Shown piece after piece: positions 1 through 7,337 of a DNA stretch of 8,212 bases (positions are counted from its first letter, which is position 1; every line of letters begins with the position of its first letter). The stretch is from contig JANWIS010000101.1 in the NCBI GenBank assembly GCA_025449775.1, forward strand, positions 1-8,212. The letters are read 5' to 3'. The notes beneath the pieces are model-generated. The model ran no database searches. It was given only the letters and a program-made list of their open reading frames with translations, and was not told the DNA's origin. The translations under genes and the position numbers were made by a program. This DNA is from Ignavibacteriaceae bacterium. Lineage in GTDB: Bacteria > Bacteroidota > Ignavibacteria > Ignavibacteriales > Ignavibacteriaceae.

Positions 1-54
1 AACGCAGATAAATTCATTGTATTGCAGCAATTTGGAAGGTTGACAGTTGGATGA
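1..54 (+). CDS. possible C-terminal end of an upstream gene (partial)
   Basis: Reading from base 1, frame 1 is open for 17 codons and closes with TGA at 52-54, giving a tail that ends FGRLTVG. The two other plus frames close at 43 and 9. The stretch is too short to identify and could be open by chance. It is listed because the window starts here and a gene could end at this point, about 215 bases before the next start codon. Confidence 0.2.
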   Translation, partial: NADKFIVLQQFGRLTVG

Positions 55-240
55 CAATGAGTGTGTTATTTAGTTATGCAGTCTTTTTATGATGTCAACT
101 TTGTTAAATGAACCTTGTCTTATATAATACTTCAACCCATTAACAAAATCATCTTTGAGAGATAGTATTGAACTCTTCGTTCGAATTCTTAACACAGAAA
201 ATTACCCTATTCAGAATAAAAATGATGAAGGGTAAAAAAC

Positions 241-248
241 TACCTTTG
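241..248 (+). promoter_or_regulatory. candidate Bacteroidota -7 element
   Basis: TACCTTTG matches the Bacteroidota -7 consensus TAnnTTTG exactly and ends 20 bases before the ATG at 269. It would give a leader of roughly 10-15 nt. No TTG lies 17-23 bases upstream, so the -33 half is missing and the call is tentative. A 7-bp inverted repeat (TTACCCT 202-208, AGGGTAA 229-235) sits directly upstream, where an operator could lie. Confidence 0.35.
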
Positions 249-268
249 TCGCAAAATTTTAAAGTCAT

Positions 269-811
269 ATGCAAAATATATCCCTTGGAATTGGCTCACG
301 CGTAAGGCATCCTCAATTTGGTGATGGTGTTGTGGTTCAGATTAAACCGGAAGAATACTTAATTACATTCATGCTTCATGGTATGCGGGAAATCGAAAGA
401 ACGAATGACCTGCTCGAAGTTATTGATGCAAACGATGCCGATAATGATCTCGTCAGCCTCGCCGATATTGAAGTTCTCCTCGTGAATGTAATCCGGAAAT
501 ATTCAGATTTACAGGAAAGAGTTGAGTTGGGAAATAAGTGGATTGGAGGAAAAGTAACTATGATTCCGGGCGACACTTCTTTAAAATCAAAAGAAGTTCC
601 TATCGACGTTTTCTTTAGTAAGATAGTAATGTTAAGAGACAGGCTTCGAGTGCTGGAGCAACATATTAACAGCAATAAAAAACTTTCAGAAGAAGATAAG
701 TTGAACTTGCAGCAGTATATCACCCGTTGTTATGGCTCTCTCACAACGTTTAATGTTTTATTTAAATATACCACCGATCATTTTGTAGGTGAAAAGGGTG
801 CTAAGGATTAA
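269..811 (+). CDS. small protein with UvrD/PcrA C-terminal-like (Tudor-fold) module
   Basis: This 180-residue cytoplasmic protein has no signal peptide or membrane segment. Residues about 7-53 begin GSRVRHPQFGDGVV and continue with short beta-strand-like stretches, which closely recalls the C-terminal Tudor-like module of UvrD/PcrA helicases. In PcrA that module contacts RNA polymerase. The rest (about 60-180) looks alpha-helical and charged, with heptad-like leucines around 118-150, and matches no family I can name. No helicase motif is present, so this is a stand-alone carrier of the module and not a broken helicase. The ATG at 269 is the first start and puts the module at the N-terminus. 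The stop is 33 bases before the ABC-F gene on the same strand, so the two may be co-transcribed. The role is unknown; binding to RNA polymerase or nucleic acid is inferred only from the module. Confidence 0.85.
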   Translation: MQNISLGIGSRVRHPQFGDGVVVQIKPEEYLITFMLHGMREIERTNDLLEVIDANDADNDLVSLADIEVLLVNVIRKYSDLQERVELGNKWIGGKVTMIPGDTSLKSKEVPIDVFFSKIVMLRDRLRVLEQHINSNKKLSEEDKLNLQQYITRCYGSLTTFNVLFKYTTDHFVGEKGAKD

Positions 812-844
812 ATTTCCTTAAGAAACCGGGAAGTAAATCACCAC

Positions 845-2737
845 ATGAACATATTATCAGTAGAGAATCTTACTAAATCCTACGGCGAAAAAATACTATT
901 TGAGAAAATCAGCTTTGGAATTTCCAGGGGCGAAAAAATTGCGTTGATCGCAAAAAACGGGTCCGGGAAATCAACGTTGATGCGTATTCTTTCCGGTAAA
1001 GACACACCGGATAGCGGTCTTGTTACTTTTCGTAAGGACATAAAGATTGAATACCTCGAGCAGGAACCTTTTATGGATCCGGCAAAAACTGTTCTCGAAA
1101 CTATTTTTGATGATGCCAATCCCTCTGTTCAGCTTATGCGTCAATACGAAGATGTACTTGAAAAAGTGCAGCTGCATCCGACAACGGAATTACAAAACGA
1201 ATTGCAGAGACTTTCGACATTAATTGATAATGCAGGAGCATGGGATTATGAAGTAAGAGTAAGACAGATCTTATCCAAACTGAATATTCATCAATTGGAA
1301 CGGCCGGTGAGGCAACTATCAGGCGGACAGAAAAAACGAATTGCTTTGGCAAAAGCATTGATTGATCCTGCCGATCTTCTGTTGATGGATGAACCGACCA
1401 ATCACCTCGATGTTGAAATGGTTGAATGGTTGGAGGATTTTTTAACCCGTTCACAGCTTGCTGTATTCCTCGTTACGCACGATCGTTATTTCCTTGAGAA
1501 CATTACCAATAAAATAGTTGAACTCGATTATGGGTCCATCTTTATTTATGAAGGTAACTATTCGTATTTTCTCGAGAAGAAGGCAGAACGTGAATTCAAC
1601 CAGGAAAGGGAAAAAGACAAAGCAAGAAATCTTTTGCGTACGGAACTCGAATGGATGCGGAGAATGCCTAAAGCCCGCAGTACAAAATCAAAATCACGCA
1701 TCGATTCATTTTATGATCTGAAAGATAAAGCAACGGGTAGAAAAAAAGAAGAGGGTATAAACCTGGATGTAAAGATGAACCGAATAGGAGGAAAGGTGAT
1801 TGAAATGAAAAAGGTTTATAAAAGTTTTGATCAGTTGCATATTCTGAAAGGATTTGATTATACGTTTCGGACCGGAGAAAGAATCGGAATCGTTGGAAAA
1901 AACGGAGCAGGAAAATCTACATTCTTAAACCTGATTACAGGAAAGGAAACTGTTGATTCAGGAAAAATAAATACCGGGGAAACCATTGTATTTGGGTATT
2001 ACTCTCAGCAGGGACTTGAACTTGCAGAAGACAAAAGAGTCATTGAAGTAGTAAAAGATTTTGCTGATGTTATCGAATTAAGCGATGGTACCAAGGTAAG
2101 AGCATCACAGTTTTTACAGCTGTTTCAGTTTCCGCCCGAAATGCATTTCACCTACTATTCAAAACTCAGCGGAGGAGAAAAGCGCAGGCTGCATCTTCTT
2201 ACAGTACTTATAAAGAATCCCAACTTTTTAATACTTGATGAGCCCACCAACGATCTCGACCTTTTAACATTAAACATACTGGAAGATTTCCTAATGAGTT
2301 ATAAAGGATGTCTCGTTGTAGTATCGCACGACCGGTATTTTATGGATAAGATGGTTGATCACCTGTTCATTTTCGAAGGCGATGGGAAAATTCAGGATTA
2401 CAATGGGCGATATTCTGATTATCGTTTGGATATGGAAGAGAAGGAAAAAGCTGAAATAAAATCGAAGACTGAAAAATCTGCTGATGTAAAATCAGCGGAA
2501 TCTGCAAAGGTTCCTGCCAAAAAGAAATTCACGTTTAAAGAAAAACAGGAATTCGAAAAACTTGAAAAGGAAATTGCTGCATTGGAAGAAGAGAAATCTT
2601 CATTGACAGAAAAGTTAAGCAACGGAAGTGGAGATCATGTAAAGATTAATGAATGGGCTTTGAGAATGCAGCAGATTCTTGATGAAGTTGATGTTAAGAC
2701 GTTGAGGTGGATGGAGCTTTCTGAATTAGGAGGCTGA
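845..2737 (+). CDS. uup: ABC-F family ATPase, Uup-like
   Basis: This 630-residue soluble protein has two tandem ATP-binding cassettes and no membrane segments, as in ABC-F proteins that act on ribosomes. Cassette 1 has a P-loop at 36-44 (AKNGSGKST), signature LSGGQ at 158-162, Walker B with LLLMDEPTNHLD ending at 189, and switch His212. Cassette 2 has a P-loop at 351-359 (GKNGAGKST), signature LSGGE at 441-445, FLILDEPTNDLD at 461-472, and His495. Between them (about 243-300) is the basic helical linker typical of ABC-F proteins. After cassette 2 come a Lys/Glu/Ala-rich stretch (531-560) and a coiled coil (about 563-628). The C-terminal coiled coil and the total length, close to E. coli Uup (about 635), favour Uup over EttA. 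Both ATPase sites look intact. Uup is linked to ribosome function and to limiting excision of transposons. The ATG at 845 starts directly on the conserved strand NILSVENLTKSYG. Confidence 0.93.
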   Translation: MNILSVENLTKSYGEKILFEKISFGISRGEKIALIAKNGSGKSTLMRILSGKDTPDSGLVTFRKDIKIEYLEQEPFMDPAKTVLETIFDDANPSVQLMRQYEDVLEKVQLHPTTELQNELQRLSTLIDNAGAWDYEVRVRQILSKLNIHQLERPVRQLSGGQKKRIALAKALIDPADLLLMDEPTNHLDVEMVEWLEDFLTRSQLAVFLVTHDRYFLENITNKIVELDYGSIFIYEGNYSYFLEKKAEREFNQEREKDKARNLLRTELEWMRRMPKARSTKSKSRIDSFYDLKDKATGRKKEEGINLDVKMNRIGGKVIEMKKVYKSFDQLHILKGFDYTFRTGERIGIVGKNGAGKSTFLNLITGKETVDSGKINTGETIVFGYYSQQGLELAEDKRVIEVVKDFADVIELSDGTKVRASQFLQLFQFPPEMHFTYYSKLSGGEKRRLHLLTVLIKNPNFLILDEPTNDLDLLTLNILEDFLMSYKGCLVVVSHDRYFMDKMVDHLFIFEGDGKIQDYNGRYSDYRLDMEEKEKAEIKSKTEKSADVKSAESAKVPAKKKFTFKEKQEFEKLEKEIAALEEEKSSLTEKLSNGSGDHVKINEWALRMQQILDEVDVKTLRWMELSELGG

Positions 2738-2754
2738 TGTTTTCAGGAAATTTT

Positions 2755-2790
2755 ACCACGGAGATACGGAGGGCACAGAGGTTCACAGAG
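2755..2790. repeat. degenerate short repeat, ACRGAG units
   Basis: Between the ABC-F and transporter genes, four ACRGAG units start at 2758 (ACGGAG), 2766 (ACGGAG), 2775 (ACAGAG) and 2785 (ACAGAG), spaced 8, 9 and 10 bases. The stretch is G/A-rich on the plus strand and unlike the AT-rich bases around it. It resembles the CACGGAG/CACAGAG intergenic sequences I recall recurring in many environmental genomes, which suggests a dispersed element, but copy number cannot be seen in this window. There is no coding frame of note. Confidence 0.5.
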
Positions 2791-2901
2791 ATGGCTTCTG
2801 GTAAAACCTTAGTTTCATGTTCTAATTTCAAATAGTATTAATGTGTATAATTTTTTTCTTAAATCATTAAACAAAGCCATCTACTGATTTTCTTTGTATT
2901 G

Positions 2902-4152
2902 ATGATCAAAGAGTATATTCAAAAGGAAGCTTCCTTTCATGCATTTCGCTACATTGATTTCAGGCGATTCATTTTTTCTAAGTTTATGCTCACGCTTGCT
3001 TTGCAGATTCAGTTTGTTGTTCTCAGCTGGCAGGTTTTTGAACTTACGCATGATTACCTGGCATTAGGGTTACTCGGACTAGCAGAAGCCATTCCTGCTG
3101 TCGGTTTTGCATTATACGGTGGTTACATAGCTGACAGGAAGGACCGTCGAAAAATTATTATCATAGTTATGGCTGCTCAATTACTTTGTTCCATAGTATT
3201 GATGGCTGTGAGTATTCATTATGAAAAGCACCCATCGGAATCTTTAACCGCTATTCCATTTTATGCAATTATGTTCAGTGTCGGTTTGCTTCGTGGATTT
3301 TATAGTCCGGCCCAATTACCTTTAATGACGCAAGTGGTACCTCGGGAAGCATATGCAAATTCATCGGCATGGAATTCGACTTTCTGGCACATCGCAGTGG
3401 TACTTGGTTCGGCCGGCGGAGGATTACTCCTGGGATTTTTTGGAAAGTTTACAACCTATTCAATAGTTGTGATAATCTTACTTATCGGATTAATACAAAT
3501 GATAAGGGTAACTCCGCAACCGTTGCGAGTAATCTTGCGCGAAGAAGGAATGATGGTTAGTATCAGGCAGGGAATTCGGTTTGTGTTTGGCAACCAGATG
3601 ATTTTCGGAGCTATGTTACTCGATCTCATTGCAGTTTTATTTGGAGGTGCAACAGCTTTGCTTCCTGTATTTGCCAGTGAGGTTCTGAATGTTGGTGAAC
3701 AGGGATTTGGTTTGTTGAGAGCAGCACCGTTTTTAGGTTCTGTTCTTATGGCCTTATATATGACTAAACATCCACCATTAAAAAATACCGGGAAAAAATT
3801 GTTGATATGTGTTGCATGTTTTTCGCTTTGCATGATATTTTTTGCAATCAGCAGGAATTTTTATTTGTCAATGTTTATTCTCGCAGTCAGCGGTGCATTT
3901 GATAATGTTAGCGTGATAATCAGGTCGACCATATTGCAAATGTTTACCCCTGATGAAATGCGGGGAAGGGTTGCTTCCGTTAGTACGATGTTTATAAGTT
4001 CTTCCAATGAGATTGGAGCTTTTGAATCGGGCTTTGCTGCAAAATTATTGGGACTTATCCCTTCAGTAATTATTGGTGGCGGAATTGCATTGGCTTCTGT
4101 TGGTGCCACATCTGTCTGGCTGCCGAAATTGAGGAAGCTTGAATTGAAATGA
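2902..4152 (+). CDS. MFS transporter, EntS-like (MFS_3)
   Basis: This inner-membrane transporter of 416 residues has about twelve hydrophobic segments, the first near 28-48 and the last near 383-407. The loop after segment 2 carries the MFS motif A as GGYIADRKDRRK (about 73-84). The N-terminal FRYIDFRRF, the segment that follows and the overall length resemble the MFS_3 family, which includes the enterobactin exporter EntS (also about 416 residues). The substrate is unknown: no siderophore biosynthesis or receptor gene is nearby, so export of enterobactin should not be assumed. A TTG at 2899 lies in frame just before the ATG. I chose the ATG at 2902 because it adjoins the TTG and is the standard start. 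The frame upstream closes at a TAA at 2860-2862. The gene ends 8 bases from the stop codon of the convergent gene, with no strong terminator between them. Confidence 0.9.
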   Translation: MIKEYIQKEASFHAFRYIDFRRFIFSKFMLTLALQIQFVVLSWQVFELTHDYLALGLLGLAEAIPAVGFALYGGYIADRKDRRKIIIIVMAAQLLCSIVLMAVSIHYEKHPSESLTAIPFYAIMFSVGLLRGFYSPAQLPLMTQVVPREAYANSSAWNSTFWHIAVVLGSAGGGLLLGFFGKFTTYSIVVIILLIGLIQMIRVTPQPLRVILREEGMMVSIRQGIRFVFGNQMIFGAMLLDLIAVLFGGATALLPVFASEVLNVGEQGFGLLRAAPFLGSVLMALYMTKHPPLKNTGKKLLICVACFSLCMIFFAISRNFYLSMFILAVSGAFDNVSVIIRSTILQMFTPDEMRGRVASVSTMFISSSNEIGAFESGFAAKLLGLIPSVIIGGGIALASVGATSVWLPKLRKLELK

Positions 4153-4160
4153 TTTACCTT

Positions 4161-5045
4161 TTATTGTTTATTTTCAAAATTGAAACCTAACAGTAGTTCA
4201 TACCTGCTTTGTAATTTTTCTGAGATCAGATAATCGTATATCAGATCATTTGTAAGCCTGATTTTAAATTGCCGAAAAGGTTTTAGTGCAATAATATTCT
4301 GGATTTCGAATGTCAGCATTTTTTTATCGAAGCCTTTTGAAAAGAATGAAATTGTATTTTCAAAATAAATCAGCGATGAAAGTTTTTTCTTATAAAATCC
4401 CTGAATGTTTAAACCATATTCTGAATAGATTATTACTTTATCTGTCGAAGCCGCAACTTTTAAATCCGGTAGCAATCGGTCGGTTTTTGGTTTTGAATTT
4501 AATTTAACAGAGACAATTGCAACATTCAGGTAGTTACCATTTCTCATCGACAGGTTCAATCCATATCCAGTCATCAAAGTGAAGGGAACAAGGGGTCCTG
4601 ATTGCCATTTTCTTTTGTCATGCGAATATTTCCAGGTATCGGTTATCTGAGTTTTAAGTATAACATTTACCGAGCGATGAAAATATTTTTTGTTTCCCCG
4701 GGTCCATATGGAAGAAAAGAAAATTCGATCCGTATTTTTAACCCAGATTGAATCAATGAATTTCTGATAGTTAAGTTCACTCCTGAATTCTAATAGTCTC
4801 TCAGTTAAAGAGCCTTTGGTTTTCAAGAAGATATTTATTGACCCTGCAAAAATAAGTGATGAATGATCTGTTTCCTTCCAGTTATTATTCAGAATTAATG
4901 AGGTTGCCAGGAATCCATCGAAATGAAATTGTTTGTTTGTTATTGTTGAATCATATTCCTGTTTACTTCCACCCGGATATGCATTGGCATTTTGAAACCC
5001 GGTGATTATCGAAATAATTAAAATTAGCCGGGGTATTGCACTCAT
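4161..5045 (-). CDS. exported beta-rich protein, possible outer-membrane barrel
   Basis: This 294-residue protein has a signal peptide, with a hydrophobic core at about 6-17 and a likely cut after ANA at 20-22. The mature part alternates polar and hydrophobic residues in strand-length runs, for example around 64-76, 122-134, 171-183, 222-234 and 277-290. It is rich in Asn, Lys and aromatics, has no cysteine, and ends in an amphipathic strand (YELLLGFNF) close to the C-terminus, as outer-membrane barrels often do. It loosely recalls DUF3078-type Bacteroidota proteins, but I cannot confirm the family. It is the last gene of the minus-strand cassette, 28 bases after the thioredoxin-like gene, so it is probably co-transcribed with it. 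It may be the envelope anchor or port of the system, but that is inferred from fold and position only. Confidence 0.72.
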   Translation of the reverse strand: MSAIPRLILIISIITGFQNANAYPGGSKQEYDSTITNKQFHFDGFLATSLILNNNWKETDHSSLIFAGSINIFLKTKGSLTERLLEFRSELNYQKFIDSIWVKNTDRIFFSSIWTRGNKKYFHRSVNVILKTQITDTWKYSHDKRKWQSGPLVPFTLMTGYGLNLSMRNGNYLNVAIVSVKLNSKPKTDRLLPDLKVAASTDKVIIYSEYGLNIQGFYKKKLSSLIYFENTISFFSKGFDKKMLTFEIQNIIALKPFRQFKIRLTNDLIYDYLISEKLQSRYELLLGFNFENKQ

Positions 5046-5073
5046 CTGATTAGTGAGTTTAGTTTCTGTTATC

Positions 5074-5655
5074 TCATTTTAAAAACTCATTTACTTTTTT
5101 AGATGTAGCAGTTGATATTTCAAGTGAGGGAAATTCAAAAATTTCAGGGTAGGGGATATGTATAATATTTCCACTCTTAACCAAAATTATTTCGGGTGTA
5201 TATTTAGTTTTGAATTGCTCAAAAAGAGTCTGATCATCGGAGGTGATAAATTGAAATAAATATTCATCGATGTCAGGCATTAGCTTTTTATTAAAGTAAA
5301 AATTTCTTTTTCTTTCAAGTGAAGTTGAATCAACTAATGAGATTAAAGCAGTGCGAATATTTCCGGGTGATTTTAAATTCCGGATGTAATTATTTATACT
5401 CTTAAAACAATCTGCGCAACCTCTTGTGTTTTTCAGGATGAGTATGTAATTATTGTTTTCATTTAATCGTTCCAGCCTGTTTTCATTTGTATAAAATTGA
5501 GTATTACTTATATCAATGAATGAATCAGAACGTAAATGGTTTTTCCAGACATCCGGATTAACTTTTGTTGTTTCGTTTGTCAAACCCGGATTAGTGAACG
5601 GGAATACGAGGAAGTATAAACTGCTGAATAGAATATATAGGGTCATTCGTTTCAT
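5074..5655 (-). CDS. exported thioredoxin-fold protein with CADC motif
   Basis: This 193-residue protein starts with a signal peptide or N-terminal membrane anchor (hydrophobic at about 5-20). The core strand NYILILKN is followed by RGC-A-D-C (Cys80, Cys83), the place of the redox CXXC in thioredoxin-like proteins. Further on, TPEIILV (Thr153-Pro154) fits the cis-proline loop and its following strand. About 70 residues separate the two sites, more than in thioredoxin itself, which is compatible with an insertion of the TlpA/AhpC type. The Trp before CXXC is absent. Likely location is the periplasm or outer face of the inner membrane, as a reductase or isomerase. The start overlaps the end of the propeller gene by 65 bases. 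Met4 is an alternative start, but the signal sequence needs the overlap in either case. Its neighbours carry cysteines it could act on (three and two in the small proteins, seven in the mature propeller), but partnership is inferred. Confidence 0.78.
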   Translation of the reverse strand: MKRMTLYILFSSLYFLVFPFTNPGLTNETTKVNPDVWKNHLRSDSFIDISNTQFYTNENRLERLNENNNYILILKNTRGCADCFKSINNYIRNLKSPGNIRTALISLVDSTSLERKRNFYFNKKLMPDIDEYLFQFITSDDQTLFEQFKTKYTPEIILVKSGNIIHIPYPEIFEFPSLEISTATSKKVNEFLK

Positions 5656-6817
5656 AATATTGATTTTTTAATTGAAGAAAGTCGCTCATTTTAATTTTTT
5701 TGTCAGAAATGTAATCTTCATTGTTGAAAGCATAGATGATGTTGTTTTTAATTTCAAGATCATCACAACTGTTTATTGGTATAGGCAAATGTTCCGGATC
5801 CAATGTATCATTCACAGGAACTTCAATCCTGTTTTTTGCATTACAGAAAACTGGTTTTAGTTTATGATCAATATCCCACAGATCAATTCTTCTTTGATCA
5901 TTGCCAAGATCTTTTCCTGTTGAACTTACCAGCAGCGTTGAATTATTAACAAAGTAAATTTTCTCAATCCTTGAAACAGTATCCTTTAAAAGAAGCATTT
6001 TCTCAATCAATAATTTTGGATGAATAAAATCAGGACTCGTTTCAAAGGATATTTTATCGATTGAACGATAGTTTTTAATTTCTGAAGTCTGTGGATTGAT
6101 TGAGCCTTTTAGTTCGAGATTAAAATTATAGAAGTCTATTTTATAACCGCATGGACTTGCAAGTGCAATTGTGTTGTCATTATTAGTTAACCATTCTTTC
6201 GGAAAATGGCTAAACCCAATGCAAGGCATTTCCGGATGAATGAAACGGATTATGCTATCCTTTTCTGCATCATAAATTCCAAGATTCGAATTGTAGGTAT
6301 TGTCTGAAGGGTGGAAATTGTAAAAGCAGTATAATAGAAATTTATTTTTTGAGAGATATTTTACGTTTTTACCACTGCATTTTTCTGGCAATTTAATTTC
6401 ATTTACAAAATTGAATTGCTTTCCTGATTTTTTAAATCGATATAGACTGAATTGTTCGTCATCTGTTAGTATCAGGTAGTCAGAATTTAAGGAAATATCT
6501 GGAAGTTCGTTGATGATTATGGTGGTTGGAATATGAAGTATAAAGGAATCTTTTTTTCCAGATTCAGTATTTATCATATTCAATGAAAGGTCTCGTGACT
6601 CCGCATTCCAGTCTTCATCCGTAATATAATATACAACCGGTGGAGAAATATAGCTTGAGAATGATTCTGAAATTGAATTCTTACCTGTTGTATATTTTTT
6701 GCCAGCTATACAATAAAGTTCAGTATGATCCTGCCCAGAACAAATTGAAGACAACAATAAAATAATGCAGAAGGCCGGTAAAGACCTTCTGCAGTTTGTT
6801 TTATTCGGCTGTTTCAT
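5591..6817 (-). CDS. exported beta-propeller-like protein
   Basis: This 408-residue protein has a signal peptide (basic RR at 10-11, hydrophobic at about 14-25, likely cut near 27-30). Cys26 is not in a proper lipobox, since Ile precedes it. The mature part has repeated strand-turn-strand units such as FSLYRFKKSGKQF (123-135), LGIYDAEKDSIIRF (179-192), IDFYNFNLELKGS (227-239) and IDLWDIDHKLKPVF (311-324), a pattern typical of propeller blades. It recalls the 6-bladed propeller (BF3164-like) proteins of Bacteroidota, but the match is by eye only. The mature part has seven cysteines (36, 147, 164, 199, 223, 325, 351), many for an exported protein of this size. The start overlaps the 130-aa gene by 17 bases and the end overlaps the thioredoxin-like gene by 65, so translational coupling is likely. 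It may bind or sense something in the envelope; no ligand or enzyme activity can be assigned. Confidence 0.75.
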   Translation of the reverse strand: MKQPNKTNCRRSLPAFCIILLLSSICSGQDHTELYCIAGKKYTTGKNSISESFSSYISPPVVYYITDEDWNAESRDLSLNMINTESGKKDSFILHIPTTIIINELPDISLNSDYLILTDDEQFSLYRFKKSGKQFNFVNEIKLPEKCSGKNVKYLSKNKFLLYCFYNFHPSDNTYNSNLGIYDAEKDSIIRFIHPEMPCIGFSHFPKEWLTNNDNTIALASPCGYKIDFYNFNLELKGSINPQTSEIKNYRSIDKISFETSPDFIHPKLLIEKMLLLKDTVSRIEKIYFVNNSTLLVSSTGKDLGNDQRRIDLWDIDHKLKPVFCNAKNRIEVPVNDTLDPEHLPIPINSCDDLEIKNNIIYAFNNEDYISDKKIKMSDFLQLKNQYYETNDPIYSIQQFILPRIPVH

Positions 6818-7193
6818 ATTTTTCTAATCCTTTTATGCCACATTCTTCAATATCTATTTCAACATTTTCATCATCCTGCATATTCCAGCGAATAGGCAAA
6901 TCGTTGTTGTAATTTTCGCTGCCACTGGTATTGCCGGCTTCAATTTGTTTCCCAACAAAGTCAACGATTTCTGACATGCCATACCATTGTTTTGTTAAAC
7001 TGCTTTGCATAGTGCCGAAATTAATCGGGCATTCATTGTTGCCTCTCCCTTTGCATTTTAAATAATTATTGGAGAAAATAACCTCGTAAAATTTATTGCC
7101 ACCGGAACCACCCTGGATAATAATTTTAAAAGCGGAAGCTTCGTATGCAACTGAAGCAAGAAATAACATTAAGAAAATAATTTTTGTTTTCAT
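6801..7193 (-). CDS. small secreted protein, copy 2 of a tandem pair
   Basis: This 130-residue protein has a clear signal peptide cut after Ala21 (E-A-S-A), leaving about 109 residues. The mature N-terminus is a hydrophobic strand (FKIII) followed by a glycine-rich turn GGSGG. Then come Cys47 and Cys55 (C-X7-C), Trp70-Tyr71, a helix-like stretch (74-85), the block ENYNNDLPIRW (93-103) with MQDDEN after it, and an acidic tail with Cys118. I recognise no known family. It is paralogous to the upstream 128-aa protein: an ungapped hand alignment gives about half of 128 positions identical, with the signal peptide and the 91-110 block almost unchanged and residues 31-70 divergent. The stop overlaps the propeller gene by 17 bases, so the two are surely on one transcript. 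The shape suggests a secreted, acidic protein that interacts with its cassette partners. Confidence 0.8.
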   Translation of the reverse strand: MKTKIIFLMLFLASVAYEASAFKIIIQGGSGGNKFYEVIFSNNYLKCKGRGNNECPINFGTMQSSLTKQWYGMSEIVDFVGKQIEAGNTSGSENYNNDLPIRWNMQDDENVEIDIEECGIKGLEKYETAE

Positions 7194-7258
7194 TTTAGAT
7201 TTTGTTTTTAAGGTTAAAAAATTGGTTTTTATTTCAGAGAGTTTATTGATATTAAAGT

Positions 7259-7294
7259 AAAAAGCCTGACAGTTAAGTGGGAGCTTTTAAAGGC
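7259..7294 (-). terminator. weak candidate terminator or attenuator between paralogs
   Basis: Read on the minus strand, AAAAGC (7288-7283) can pair with GCTTTT (7265-7260) around a 17-base loop, or GCCT (7293-7290) with AGGC (7267-7264). Both are followed by a short T-run. It lies 45-80 bases after the stop of the first small gene and about 65 bases before the start of the second. The stem is weak and AT-rich, so any termination would be partial. It could make the first protein more abundant than the rest of the cassette. Confidence 0.25.
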
Positions 7295-7337
7295 AGTTGT
7301 GAAAGTATGTATGTCATATCGGGCTGGAATAATAAAT

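Noticed and set aside
101..128. TTGTTA-N16-TATAAT, an E. coli-type sigma70 promoter upstream of the first gene
   Set aside because: Such matches are frequent by chance in AT-rich DNA, and the organism appears to use the Bacteroidota consensus instead.
950..976. First P-loop of the ABC-F protein reads AKNGSGKS, with Ala in place of the first Gly
   Set aside because: The catalytic Gly-Lys-Ser end is intact, and I recall Ala at this position as common in Bacteroidota ABC-F proteins. It does not suggest a dead site.
2889..2896. TTTCTTTG as a -7 element for the transporter, which would imply a nearly leaderless transcript
   Set aside because: It has one mismatch to TAnnTTTG, and no TTG lies 17-23 bases upstream.
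2899..4152. Naming the transporter entS
   Set aside because: The resemblance is at family level; there is no enterobactin or other siderophore gene nearby to support the substrate.
4172..4185. TTTCAA-AA-TTGAAA inverted repeat as a terminator for the convergent genes
   Set aside because: The stem is all weak pairs but one, lies inside the last codons of the minus-strand gene and has no T-run.
6740..6817. Possible lipoprotein signal (SSIC, Cys26) in the propeller protein
   Set aside because: The residue before Cys is Ile, not Gly, Ala or Ser, so the lipobox is poor; ordinary signal-peptidase cleavage is more likely.
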